From an uncultured Chitinophagaceae bacterium (GTDB lineage: Bacteria; Bacteroidota; Bacteroidia; Chitinophagales; Chitinophagaceae), in assembly GCA_937958995.1 (NCBI GenBank), contig CALGAP010000007.1, positions 434,001 to 498,000 of the forward strand: a stretch of DNA of 64,000 nt, in the 5' to 3' direction. The position numbers and the translations under genes were made by a program. The notes under the pieces were generated by a model that searched no databases, was not told the DNA's origin, and saw nothing but the letters and a program-made list of their open reading frames with translations. Position 1 is the first letter of the stretch, and each line of letters begins with the position of its first letter. Shown here one piece after another: positions 8,336 through 18,400 of this stretch.

Positions 8336-10559
8336 AATTAAAATATAAATGAAAACAAGCGCCGGCATCTTCCCTGCTCACCGCTTCAATTTTGCCGTTG
8401 TGATTTTCCATAATCTTGCGGCATATCGCCAGGCCAATACCCGTGCCCCCCAGTGAATCTACATTATGTCCACGCTGAAACACCTGGAATATCTTTTCTG
8501 AAAGGTTTTGGGAAAAACCAATACCGTTGTCGCAGAAGGTGATTTTGCTTTTGTTGAGTTTGTCGCCTGCTACGGTCACTATCTGCTTCGCTCCTGGTTT
8601 GCGGAATTTTATCGCGTTGCCGAGCAGGTTTACAAACAATTGGTGCAACTGAAATTTATTGCCATATACCACCGGCAAATCTTTCGCATGCAATTCATAG
8701 ATGCCTTCGGCTTTTTCCATTTCGAATGATTGTTCCACTTCGGCAAGCAGTTCGTTCAGATCCACTTTTTCAAATGAATCGAAACCCTGCGACATTTGCG
8801 AGTACAACAACAGATCGTCCATCAGCTTTTGCATGCGCCCCACAGAATCTTTGATGCGCTCAAGTGGACGTCGTGCCTGCGGTGCGTATATGTTTCTTCC
8901 TTCTTCCAGCATTGAGGCAAACATGCTGATCTTGCGCAGCGGCTCTTTGAGATCGTGCGTGCTGATCCAGTTAATATTTTCGAGTTCCTTATTGGCGCGT
9001 ACCAGTTTTTCGTTGAGCTGCTTCACGCGCGCCTCCTCTTCGCGCAGGAACAGGCGAAACAGGTGTTGCTGCAATGCATGTACAAACCTGAAACCTGCAT
9101 CGATCTCCGGCGTCTGCCAGGGAAGACTTTCGCCTTGTATCAATTGCTGCCAGGTGGCAAAGGAGTTGCGTGGTGTAAGTGCTTCGATACCCATCTTCTG
9201 AGTCGGCTGGCCACCCCAGCGAATTACCCTGTCTTGCGATAGCCTGAAAAACAACAGGGAAATATTAATGTCTGCATGAATAATCTTAAAAAACAAAACT
9301 CCCGAAGCCACCTGTTCATACACTTTCGCGGGCGGAAAGTCTTTTGATAATTTGTTGGTGTGAAACTCCTGCTGGCCTTTCTGCAATAGCCATTCATGCA
9401 ATGCAGCAATCTGCTCCTGGTTGGGCGTGATGCCATTGAGATAAATCGCATCGCGGTCAATAAAGGCCGCGCCGGACGCGTTGGTGATACTGCTCACCTC
9501 GGGCATTTTTTCAAAATAGTTTTTGATAAAATTGCCATCCTGTGAAAGCTTTTCCTGCAGGGCCCTCATCGAAGGCTCAAGTGAGGCGGCCAGCTCGTAC
9601 ATTTCGGCTGTCTCTTGTACGCCGAGTTGCGAACTCAGTATCTGTGTTTGCAAAAAGGCCTGTATTTGCCGCGCGTAAGACAGATTTTTGGGAGAATAAT
9701 GATGACAGGCAATCATGCCCCACAGCCTGCCTTCTTTGATCAACGAGATAGTAAACGTTCCCTTCACACCCATATTTTTCAAATACTGGATATGAATGGG
9801 CGATACGCTGCGCAAATGAAGGTCAGACATATCAATCTTTTCAGGCTGCGCCAATTCCTGGTTCATCGTCACCACAGGCACAGGCTCGTAATTCACATCC
9901 ACGATCAGCCGCATCAGGTTGCGGATATACAAGGCCCTTGCCTGCGCAGGAATATCGGTATGCGGGTAATGCAGGCCCAGGAACGGTTCATGTTCCGGTA
10001 CTACCGTCTCAGCGAAAATATCGCCATTATAATTTTCGTCGAAGCGATACACCATCACCCTGTCGTAGCCGGTAATATCGTGTATCTTTTTCGTGATCAG
10101 TTGGCAAAGTTCCTGCAGGCTGATGCGCGTGTTAACCACCTGTACCAGTTCGTTGGTATGTTGCAGCACGTCGTACACGGTGTTGGAGTGTTCGATGCCC
10201 GCAATACATTCAAGTATAAAAAAAGGCGACGAGCGCCTGAAGAAGCAATCGAAATAACGATCGTTGAAAAAAACCGTAAAAGGCACCTGGCTGTTGTGGC
10301 GGCCCGTTTGCACGTACTGCGTAACGATGTCGGCTAACGCCGCGGGTAATACTTTAAGATAAGGCTGCAACAGAATTTCTTTAACCTGGGTGCCTAAAAA
10401 TTCACCCGCATTCGCCGAGCAAAGCGCAATCTCATTTTTTTCATTAAAGACAAGTATAAACCCATGCGGCTGAATGCTGCCGGGTATATGAATTGGTTCG
10501 TCGGCACAGTTCTGAATAGTTGTAACGGAATTATTCTTTGCAGAATACAGCTCAGGCAT
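8319..10559 (-). CDS. bphP: Bacteriophytochrome histidine kinase
   Basis: A 746-residue red/far-red light-sensing kinase. The PAS domain starts with Cys18 (IQNCADEP), the usual thioether attachment site for biliverdin in bacteriophytochromes, followed by IHIPGSIQPHG. The GAF domain has PHTDIPAQARALYIRN, the PxSDIPA chromophore-pocket motif with Thr in place of Ser, and later LRSVSPIHIQYLKNMGV. A PHY domain follows (about 320-500). The kinase core has an H-box STHDLKEPLRKIS near residue 525, an N-box NLLGNAIKFRK and a G-box FCDNGIGF. The gene overlaps the response-regulator gene by 8 bases and the heme oxygenase gene by 17, so sensor, partner and chromophore enzyme are probably made together. 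No output domain beyond the kinase is present. Confidence 0.95.
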   Translation of the reverse strand: MPELYSAKNNSVTTIQNCADEPIHIPGSIQPHGFILVFNEKNEIALCSANAGEFLGTQVKEILLQPYLKVLPAALADIVTQYVQTGRHNSQVPFTVFFNDRYFDCFFRRSSPFFILECIAGIEHSNTVYDVLQHTNELVQVVNTRISLQELCQLITKKIHDITGYDRVMVYRFDENYNGDIFAETVVPEHEPFLGLHYPHTDIPAQARALYIRNLMRLIVDVNYEPVPVVTMNQELAQPEKIDMSDLHLRSVSPIHIQYLKNMGVKGTFTISLIKEGRLWGMIACHHYSPKNLSYARQIQAFLQTQILSSQLGVQETAEMYELAASLEPSMRALQEKLSQDGNFIKNYFEKMPEVSSITNASGAAFIDRDAIYLNGITPNQEQIAALHEWLLQKGQQEFHTNKLSKDFPPAKVYEQVASGVLFFKIIHADINISLLFFRLSQDRVIRWGGQPTQKMGIEALTPRNSFATWQQLIQGESLPWQTPEIDAGFRFVHALQQHLFRLFLREEEARVKQLNEKLVRANKELENINWISTHDLKEPLRKISMFASMLEEGRNIYAPQARRPLERIKDSVGRMQKLMDDLLLYSQMSQGFDSFEKVDLNELLAEVEQSFEMEKAEGIYELHAKDLPVVYGNKFQLHQLFVNLLGNAIKFRKPGAKQIVTVAGDKLNKSKITFCDNGIGFSQNLSEKIFQVFQRGHNVDSLGGTGIGLAICRKIMENHNGKIEAVSREDAGACFHLYFNYGIHN

Positions 10560-11001
10560 ATTTGGCGGAAAATTTGAATTGCTCGAAAGGCACGGGCAGG
10601 GTCAACTGGTTGTGCATGTTAACGATGTTTCGGATAATATTTACCAGCTCATCAAAACTTCCCGGTTTTTGCACATACAACACCGCATTGAGCTTGTAAG
10701 TAGCTTCAATATTAGCAGGGTTACCCGAAGTGGTGAATATCACAATCTTCAAATGCCGGTCTTTGATTACCTGTTGCAGTTCATCCAGCACATCCAATCC
10801 GCTTTTTACGGGCATATTAAGATCGAGGAAGAGGAGGTCGTATGCAAAATCGGACTCGTGCAAATGTTCCAGCGCCAGGGCGCCATTATTATGTGTTGCA
10901 ACGCTGAGTCCACTATCAATGATTTGCGTAGCCGATTCGAAAAAGAAACGGTCATCCGGATCATCATCCACATACAAAAGTCTTAATGGTTTCTTGTCCA
11001 A
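10552..11001 (-). CDS. Single-domain response regulator, phytochrome partner
   Basis: A 149-residue CheY-like receiver of the kind paired with bacteriophytochromes. The acidic pocket is YVDDDPDDR, the phosphoacceptor Asp is in LLFLDLNMPVKSG, the switch Thr region is IVIFTTSGN, and the conserved Lys is in VQKPGS. No DNA-binding domain follows, so output must go through protein contacts or a phosphorelay. The frame opens with TTG at 11001; I see no in-frame ATG upstream after the candidate promoter, so a TTG start is the best reading. It is the first gene of the operon and its stop overlaps the phytochrome start by 8 bases. Confidence 0.9.
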   Translation of the reverse strand: MDKKPLRLLYVDDDPDDRFFFESATQIIDSGLSVATHNNGALALEHLHESDFAYDLLFLDLNMPVKSGLDVLDELQQVIKDRHLKIVIFTTSGNPANIEATYKLNAVLYVQKPGSFDELVNIIRNIVNMHNQLTLPVPFEQFKFSAKYA

Positions 11002-11027
11002 ATGCGGCTTTTTAAATGGTAAAACGT

Positions 11028-11035
11028 CAAATGTA
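11028..11035 (-). promoter_or_regulatory. Candidate -7 promoter element for the phytochrome operon
   Basis: On the minus strand this reads TACATTTG, a full match to the Bacteroidota -7 consensus TAnnTTTG, 27 bases before the TTG start of the receiver gene. No well-spaced -33 TTTG is visible. Confidence 0.45.
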
Positions 11036-11079
11036 GTCTAATTTACAGAAAAAACCCGGCCGCAAAAGGCAAGATTATG

Positions 11080-12381
11080 TTATTCCTTCACCAGTTTCTT
11101 CTCCAGTTCTTCCAATGACACGCCCCTGGTCTCGGGCACTTTAGTGAGCACCCATACCAATTGCAACAACATCATAAATGCAAGGAAAGCAAATATGGGC
11201 CATGGATTTTGCAAAATACCTTTGTCTTTATCAAGAAAAACCGGCGTAATCAAGGTGATGATCGCGGCAAACACCCAATGCGTGCTTGCACCAAATGCTT
11301 GTCCGCGCGCCCTGATCTTCGTCGGAAAAATTTCTGAAATAAACACCCATATCACCGCACCCTGCCCTATGGCGTGCGATGCAATGAAGAGCAATAGGTT
11401 TACCAGCAGAAAAGTGGAACCTGCACCTGATTTAAACGCATAAGCCACCAGGCTCAGACTCAGGATATAGCCGACAGAGCCAATGATGAGCAAAGTTTTT
11501 CTTCCCAGCCTATCAATCAGGTACAGGCCAACAAAAGTAAAAATGAGATTGGTACCGCCGATGTACACTGAATTTTTCAATGAATCCACTGAAGCGAGTC
11601 CCGCCCTTTCCAAAATTTCCGGGGCATAGTATAAAACGAAATTGATACCTGACCATTGATTGAAAAATGCAATAAAAAATCCCAGCCACAAGACTTTGCT
11701 GTACTTGCGTACGAACAGGATTTCCTGGTCTTCGCTTCGTTGTGCAACATTTTTCAATGCCAGCCAGCGCGGACTTTCGGGAATGAATAAAACCAATACA
11801 GTATAAAGAATAGATGGTATGGCCATCACGCCTAACATATACCTCCAGTCATTTTCACCTCCCACTCCCGCCAACGCATAATTTGATAAATACGCCACCA
11901 GTATGCCAAACACAATATTAAACTGGTACATAGCCACCAGCCTGCCGCGGTTGGTCGCGGTGGATATTTCAGAAATGTAAGTAGGTGCTGCCACCGAAGA
12001 AACGCCAATGCCCAGGCCACCTATGAAACGAAAAATAGAAAATGTATAAGGATCGGGGGCAAGCGCCGTGCCGATAGCTGATACGCTGAAAAAAATTCCT
12101 ATCCACAGCAACACTTTCTTTCGTCCGAATTTATCGGTTGGTATGCCGCCAAACAAAGCGCCGGCCACCGTGCCCCACAACGCCATCGACATAATAAAGA
12201 AACCATGAAACCAGGGATCGAGATCCCATAACTTTTTAATGGGTTGGTTGGCGCCGGAAATTACCACCGTATCAAAACCGAATATAAAACCTGCCAGTGC
12301 GGCTATCAGTGAAACGCCAAATAAATTACCGGGCGTTGCCAGTCGGGTGTCGTGAGAACTGTGGTTAGTAGTAACGCGCAT
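11080..12381 (-). CDS. Sugar-porter family MFS transporter
   Basis: A 433-residue, twelve-span proton or sodium sugar symporter of the inner membrane (XylE/AraE-like family). Signatures are FGFDTVVISG in span 1, TDKFGRKKVLLW between spans 2 and 3, ISEISTATNRGRLVA after span 4, PESPRWL after span 6, NQWSGINFVLYYAPEI in span 7, DRLGRKTLLI between spans 8 and 9, and the closing VPETRG. The cytoplasmic loop between PESPRWL and span 7 is only about 25 residues against the 50 to 60 usual in the family, which explains the short total length. It is divergent from the GH2 glycosidase gene and may import the sugar that enzyme releases. Confidence 0.92.
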   Translation of the reverse strand: MRVTTNHSSHDTRLATPGNLFGVSLIAALAGFIFGFDTVVISGANQPIKKLWDLDPWFHGFFIMSMALWGTVAGALFGGIPTDKFGRKKVLLWIGIFFSVSAIGTALAPDPYTFSIFRFIGGLGIGVSSVAAPTYISEISTATNRGRLVAMYQFNIVFGILVAYLSNYALAGVGGENDWRYMLGVMAIPSILYTVLVLFIPESPRWLALKNVAQRSEDQEILFVRKYSKVLWLGFFIAFFNQWSGINFVLYYAPEILERAGLASVDSLKNSVYIGGTNLIFTFVGLYLIDRLGRKTLLIIGSVGYILSLSLVAYAFKSGAGSTFLLVNLLLFIASHAIGQGAVIWVFISEIFPTKIRARGQAFGASTHWVFAAIITLITPVFLDKDKGILQNPWPIFAFLAFMMLLQLVWVLTKVPETRGVSLEELEKKLVKE

Positions 12382-12437
12382 GCTTTGAGTTATTTAAGGG
12401 AAAATAATACATTATGCGCATTCTTTGTCAATAAAAC

Positions 12438-12445
12438 TATATTTG
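12438..12445 (+). promoter_or_regulatory. Candidate -7 promoter element for the GH2 gene
   Basis: TATATTTG matches TAnnTTTG fully and lies 43 bases before the chosen GH2 start. A TTTG sits at 12424-12427 but is too close to act as a standard -33 element. Confidence 0.45.
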
Positions 12446-12488
12446 TAGGAGTTGACAATACTCAATGTTTAATATCATTCCCATCACC

Positions 12489-14345
12489 ATGAAAGTAACT
12501 AGTCAAAAATTTGTATTCCTGGTGTTGTTGTCACTGACCCCGATCGTGCTCAACGCCCAGCAAAGCTGGCAATTGGTAAAAGGAAAAATCACAAGTCCCT
12601 GGGCAGAAAAGGTCGATCCCAACAATGTGTTGCCCGAATATCCCAGGCCACAAATGGAGCGCAAAGGAAACTGGACCAACCTCAACGGTCTCTGGCAATA
12701 TGCTATACTGCCCAAGTCGCAACAAAGCATTCCTTCCGAATGGCAGGGCTCCATACTCGTGCCCTTCTGCGTAGAATCGGCGCTTTCGGGCGTGGGTAAG
12801 ACAGTGGGCAAAGACAGTGTGCTCTGGTATAAAAGAACCATCGATTTATCTCCTTCCAAAAACAATAATGTGCTGCTGCATTTCGGTGCGGTTGACTGGC
12901 AATGCACCATATTTGTAAACGGCAAAGAAGTTGGCAGTCACCAGGGTGGTTACGATCCATTTTCTTTCGACATCACTCCCCACCTTGCAAAAGGCAAGAA
13001 GCAGGAAATTGCCGTGCGCGTGTGGGATCCCACTGATGACGGGCCCCAGCCCCGCGGCAAGCAAGTAAAAAATCCGCACGGCATCTGGTACACTCCTGTT
13101 ACCGGCATCTGGCAAACCGTGTGGGTGGAATCTGTGCCTAAGACTTATATCTCATCCACTATTCAGACTCCTGATTTTGACAATAAAAAAATAAACGTGC
13201 AGGCCGAAGTGCAAGGTTTGCAAAGCGGCGATGTGCTCACCATTTCTGTTTGGGATGGCGAAAACAAGATTGCTTCGCAGAATGCAGAACCCGGAGCATC
13301 GGTAAACATTGATGTGCCGAATGCTAAGGCATGGTCTCCCTCCAATCCATTCTTATACGATCTGAAATATACCATCACGCGCAAAGGCAAAGTGGTGGAT
13401 GAAGTGACCAGTTATTTTGGTATGCGCAAAATTTCTGTGGGTACAGACAAGAAAGGCATCAGGCGCATGCTGCTCAACAATGAATTTGTATTTCAGTTTG
13501 GACCACTCGACCAGGGCTGGTGGCCTGATGGTTTATATACAGCACCCAGCGACGAAGCTTTGAAATTCGATATCGAAAAAACAAAGGAAATGGGCTTCAA
13601 CATGATTCGCAAACACGTGAAAGTGGAGCCCGCCCGTTGGTATTACCACTGCGATAAACTCGGCATACTGGTATGGCAGGATATGCCCAGCGGCGATTTG
13701 GGTAACCGATGGGAATCGCGCCCCGGCATATACGGTCGTGCCAGTGATAAAGACAGAACCCCCGAGTCGGAACAGGCCTTCCGCACCGAGTGGAAAGAGA
13801 TCATGCAAGACTTCCACAACTTCCCGAGCATTGTAGTGTGGGTGCCCTTTAACGAAGCATGGGGACAATTCAAGACTAAGGAAATTGTCGAGTGGACCAT
13901 GGCGAAAGACCCTTCACGTCTTGTGAACACTGCCAGCGGTGGCAACTTCGAAGATGTGGGTCATATCATGGATTTGCACAACTATCCCGAGCCGCTGATG
14001 CCCGATCCGAAATTGTTTGGTAAAGACAGGGTGCTGGTATTGGGTGAGTATGGCGGACTGGGCCTTCCGATAGAAAATCATACCTGGCAAGACAAGAACA
14101 ACTGGGGCTATCAGAGTTTCAAAAACAAAGAAGAACTGCTGACCCGCTATACAGAATTCATAGATCGCATGCCGCACCTGATTACCGAAGGGTTGTCGGC
14201 GGCAGTATACACGCAAACCACCGACGTAGAAGTGGAAGTAAATGGCCTGATGACCTATGATCGCAAAGTGATCAAGATGCCGGTGGAAAAATTAAGGGAA
14301 ATTCATAGCAAGCTGTATAATCCATCGCTGGTGGCTACCCGTTAA
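12489..14345 (+). CDS. Glycoside hydrolase family 2 enzyme, exported
   Basis: A 618-residue protein with a signal peptide (MKVTSQKFVFLVLL, cleavage near LNAQQ), so periplasmic or secreted. Three GH2 domains follow: sugar-binding jelly roll (about 55-220, with WYKRTIDL and NGKEVGSHQGGYDPFSFDIT), an immunoglobulin-like domain (about 225-320) and a TIM barrel. The probable acid/base is Glu456 in VPFNEAWGQF and the nucleophile Glu520 in LGEYGG, both at the expected places. The family contains beta-galactosidases, beta-glucuronidases and beta-mannosidases; I cannot assign the sugar. ATG at 12489 is preferred to 12465 because it gives a normal signal peptide. It ends six bases before the stop of the convergent beta-propeller gene. 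Confidence 0.93.
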   Translation: MKVTSQKFVFLVLLSLTPIVLNAQQSWQLVKGKITSPWAEKVDPNNVLPEYPRPQMERKGNWTNLNGLWQYAILPKSQQSIPSEWQGSILVPFCVESALSGVGKTVGKDSVLWYKRTIDLSPSKNNNVLLHFGAVDWQCTIFVNGKEVGSHQGGYDPFSFDITPHLAKGKKQEIAVRVWDPTDDGPQPRGKQVKNPHGIWYTPVTGIWQTVWVESVPKTYISSTIQTPDFDNKKINVQAEVQGLQSGDVLTISVWDGENKIASQNAEPGASVNIDVPNAKAWSPSNPFLYDLKYTITRKGKVVDEVTSYFGMRKISVGTDKKGIRRMLLNNEFVFQFGPLDQGWWPDGLYTAPSDEALKFDIEKTKEMGFNMIRKHVKVEPARWYYHCDKLGILVWQDMPSGDLGNRWESRPGIYGRASDKDRTPESEQAFRTEWKEIMQDFHNFPSIVVWVPFNEAWGQFKTKEIVEWTMAKDPSRLVNTASGGNFEDVGHIMDLHNYPEPLMPDPKLFGKDRVLVLGEYGGLGLPIENHTWQDKNNWGYQSFKNKEELLTRYTEFIDRMPHLITEGLSAAVYTQTTDVEVEVNGLMTYDRKVIKMPVEKLREIHSKLYNPSLVATR

Positions 14346-14350
14346 CCTGG

Positions 14351-15409
14351 TTATCCTACCGGCGTCAGTTTATATGGCAGCACTTTTCCCGAATTCCATT
14401 GTGCCACATATAAATTTTCTTCATCATCCACGCATACGTCGTGTGGATATTGAAATACTTTGTCGGTCTGGTACATTTCTTCCAGTCCATTATCGGTGTA
14501 TTGGGGTTCGATGCCGGCAAGATTGGAGATCACTTTATTGTTTTTGTCTAAGATGGTAACAAAACCACTTTGTTTCCACAATGCGCGATTACTTTGCAAT
14601 ACGGCTGCATATAAATATTCTCCTTTTATTACCGGGCGGCAAACCCAGGCGCCGGGCATAGGAATAGTATCAATATAATTTCCATCGAGCGTAAACCGCT
14701 TGAATGCATTCTGCTCGCGGGAAGTGACGATCAGCACAGGATTGTTTTTGTCCCGGTCATCATAACAGATGCCGTGCGCATTTTTCAAATGCTTTTCTTC
14801 CGTACCGCGTCCGCCGAAATGACGGATGTACTCACCTTTCGCATTGTATTGTATGATAAAATCCTTGCCATAACCATCGGCCACATATATATCGCCGTTG
14901 GGTGCAATGGCTGTCTCGGTGGGCACAAACTCTTCTTCTTTCGAATACTCGCCCGTCTCACGAGGCCAGTCGATTGTCATCAGCACGTGGCCTGTTAAAG
15001 TGGTTTTAATTACCTGGTGCCGCGTGTTGTCGCAAATGAACAGCACCTCGGTGCCATTTTCATTAAAAAGCGTCAGCCCGTGCGCGCCGGGATACTCTGT
15101 GCCCCAGGTGCTGAGCAGTTTTCCTCTTTTATTGTATATGATTACATTATTCCTGATCTCGTTAGTGAGCAGGATAATTCTTCCCTTACTGTCCTGCACC
15201 ATTTCATGGCAATCTTTCACGGGGTAACGGTTAAAATCCTGGGTACTCCATTTAGTATTTAAACGATAGCGTTTTTTATTGTGACCCAGTACAATTTCAC
15301 GATTAACGCCGCTGGCGAATGAAGTGGGCAACGCAGCCAGCGCGGCCGCAGTGATGGCAGATTGCTGAATAAAATCTCTCCTGTTCACGATCGATGTTTT
15401 AAGGTACAC
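14351..15409 (-). CDS. Tat-exported NHL/six-bladed beta-propeller protein
   Basis: A 352-residue protein whose N-terminus carries a twin-arginine signal (NRRDFIQQSA followed by an alanine-rich hydrophobic stretch ending near SFASG), so it is folded before export. The rest has NHL-type blades: repeated patterns such as HGLTLFNENGTEVLFICD, APNGDIYVADGYG, HGICYDDRD and PHDVCVDDEENLYVAQW. These propellers are often found beside sugar-degrading genes as binding proteins or lactonase/lyase-like enzymes, and no catalytic residues can be named here. The frame opens with GTG at 15409. An internal GTG seven codons later would still give an intact Tat signal. Confidence 0.82.
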   Translation of the reverse strand: MYLKTSIVNRRDFIQQSAITAAALAALPTSFASGVNREIVLGHNKKRYRLNTKWSTQDFNRYPVKDCHEMVQDSKGRIILLTNEIRNNVIIYNKRGKLLSTWGTEYPGAHGLTLFNENGTEVLFICDNTRHQVIKTTLTGHVLMTIDWPRETGEYSKEEEFVPTETAIAPNGDIYVADGYGKDFIIQYNAKGEYIRHFGGRGTEEKHLKNAHGICYDDRDKNNPVLIVTSREQNAFKRFTLDGNYIDTIPMPGAWVCRPVIKGEYLYAAVLQSNRALWKQSGFVTILDKNNKVISNLAGIEPQYTDNGLEEMYQTDKVFQYPHDVCVDDEENLYVAQWNSGKVLPYKLTPVG

Positions 15410-15456
15410 ACGAAATTAAAAGATTAATTTATTACATTTATAATAAATGATTCCGG

Positions 15457-18400
15457 ATGAAAAAATGGCCTATAGCCCTCATAGGCATCATCTTGGGTAT
15501 CGCCTGCAATGAAAAAAGCGAAACCTTATTTGAGTTGCTGCCCTCCTCACGGTCAGGCATAACCTTTAACAATGCCATTACCGAGACTGATTCCATGAAC
15601 CCCATTGACGTCACCAATATCTACAACGGTGGCGGTGTGGCAGCAGCCGATTTCAACAACGACGGACTGACAGATCTTTACTTCACCGGCAATATGGTAG
15701 CCAACCGGTTGTACCTGAACAAAGGTGATATGCGTTTTGAAGATATCACCAACGCTTCCGGCACCGAAGGTGAAGGCAAATGGTGCCGCGGTGCCGCCGC
15801 AGTGGATATCAACAACGATGGCTGGATGGATATTTATGTGTGCGCTACCATTTACGACGATCCTGAGCAAAGAAGAAATATACTTTATATCAACCAGGGC
15901 CTCGACAAATTCGGCCGCCCTACTTTCAGGAATATGGCCCGGGAGTATGGCCTCGACGATACGACGCACAGCACCATGGCAGCGTTTTTCGATTATGACA
16001 ATGATGGCGACCTTGACATGTACCTGGTGGTGAACCAGGTGTTTCAACATATCAACCCTTCAATATTTAAACCGAAAGTGCTCGACGGAAGTTTTCCGAG
16101 CACCGGGCGTCTATACCAGAATAATTTTGATGCAGAAAAAGGACATCCTGTCTTCTCCGATGTCAGTAAACATGCGGGCGTCACTGCTGAAGGTTATGGC
16201 CATGGTGTCACCATCGCCGATATCAATAAAGACGGATGGAAAGATTTTTTTGTAACCAACGATTTCGCGCCAAACGACTTGCTCTATATCAACAACAAAA
16301 ATGGCACCTTCACCGATATGGCGCATATTTATTTCAAACATACATCGGCGAATGGTATGGGACAGGATATTATTGATATAAACAATGATGGCCTGCCCGA
16401 TATAGTTGAACTGGATATGAGCCCGGAAGATAATTTCCGGAAAAAGATGATGTTGAACCCGGGTAGTTATAACACTTACCAGCTGAGTGATGCCTACAAC
16501 TACCAGTATCAATATGTGCGCAACAGCCTGCAGGTAAATCTCGGTCCGCGCGTAAATGGCAATGATTCTGTCGGCGAGCCGGTGTTTGCCGATCTCGGTT
16601 TCTACAGCGACATTGCTGAGACCGACTGGAGCTGGGCGCCCGTGGTGGCAGATTTAAACAACGACGGTCTGCGCGACATTGTGGTGACCAACGGCTATCC
16701 CCGCGATGTGACCGATCATGATTTTATGGTGTTCAGGAGAGAAAGCGTGCATCTCGCATCTATCGCCACTACCCTTTCGCGCATACCGCAGGTGAAATTG
16801 CACAACTATGCTTACCGCAATGCGGGCGATTGCCGATTTGAAGACGTATCAAAAGACTGGGGTTTTATGAACGCCACCTTTGCCAATGGCGCCACTTACG
16901 CCGATCTTGATAATGATGGCGACCTGGACCTGGTAGTAAATAATATCAATGATGAAGCTTCTGTATATAGGAATACGCTGAACGATAAAAAAACGAAACC
17001 GCATTACCTGGATGTTCAACTGAAAGGAGAAAAAAACAACCTGAATGGTCTCGGCGCCTGGGTAGAGATTTACTACAAGGGCCAGCAACAGGTGTATGAA
17101 CAAACTCCCTATCGTGGTTATCTTGGCACCGTACAATTCAACCCGCATTTTGGACTCGATACGGTGAGTGTGGTGGATTCGTTGGTAGTAAAATGGCCTG
17201 AAGGAAAAATGCAGGTGCTGAAAAATGTGCCAGCCGATCAGACGGTGGTGGTGAACAGCGCCGATGCAAATCTGGACTATAGTTGGGAAAACAAGCCGGT
17301 GGCAGCAGAATCCTTATTTACCGATATCACTGGCACGGTGAATCTGAACTACGTCCACTCGCAACAAGACTGTAACGATTTCAATACACAAAAACTACTT
17401 CCGCATAAATTTTCCGAATATGGTCCATCGATGGCTGCCGGCGACGTGAATGGTGACGGACTTGATGATTTAATCATTGGCGGCAATTCATCTTTAAGCG
17501 CCGTGTTGCTGCTGCAGCAAAGAGACGGTAGATTTATCAAATAAGAAATTGGTGAAATACCTTCTTCCAATTTCATTTACCAGGACATGGGTATCGCGCT
17601 TTTTGATGCAGATAACGACAATGATTTCGACCTGTATATTGCGCGGGGCGGCTATGAAAGCAATGCAGAAAGCGAAGCTTATACTGATGTATTGTATTTG
17701 AACGATGGTAAGGGTAATTTTAAAAAAGCAGCTAACGCCTTGCCGGCAAATTTCACGAGCAAAAGTTGCGCGCGGCCATTCGATTTTGATAAAGATGGCG
17801 ACCTCGATTTGTTTATCGGCGGCCGGGTGGTGCCCGGACAATATCCCAAACCAGTTTCTGCTCATATCTATCGCAACGACTCAAAAGGGGGACAGGTTGT
17901 GTTTACTGATGTGACAGATGAAGTGGCGCCAGCCTTGAAAAATATCGGGCTGGTTTGCGACGCGCTTGTCTCTGACTACGACAACGATGGCTGGCCCGAC
18001 CTGGTACTAGCTGGTGAATGGATGCCGGTAACATTCCTGAAAAACACCGGCGGCAAATTTGAGAACATTACAGCCAGCACGGGTATTGCGAATCATACCG
18101 GCTGGTGGACCAGTCTTGCCGCCGGCGATTTCGACAACGATGGCGACATGGATTATATCGCGGGCAACCTGGGACAAAACTCCTTTTTCAAGGCAAGCGA
18201 GCAAGAACCCGTCACCATTTACGCAAAAGACTTCGACAATAACGACAGCTACGATGCTTTCATTTCTCTTTACCTGCCTGCGAGTATGGATACGCTGGAA
18301 AGAAGAGAATATCCCGCGCATTTGCGCGATGATGCCATCCGCCAGATGATCAGTATGCGCGAAGTTTAAGGATTATAAATCGTACGCCAATGCCACGATG

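Noticed and set aside
8701..10337. Long plus-strand open frames (up to 240 codons) opposite the phytochrome gene
   Set aside because: They are antisense shadows of a gene with full domain motifs and have no recognisable protein features.
17542..17544. Programmed stop-codon readthrough or recoding in the VCBS gene
   Set aside because: A second, unrelated frameshift about 820 bases later makes gene decay or sequence error simpler.
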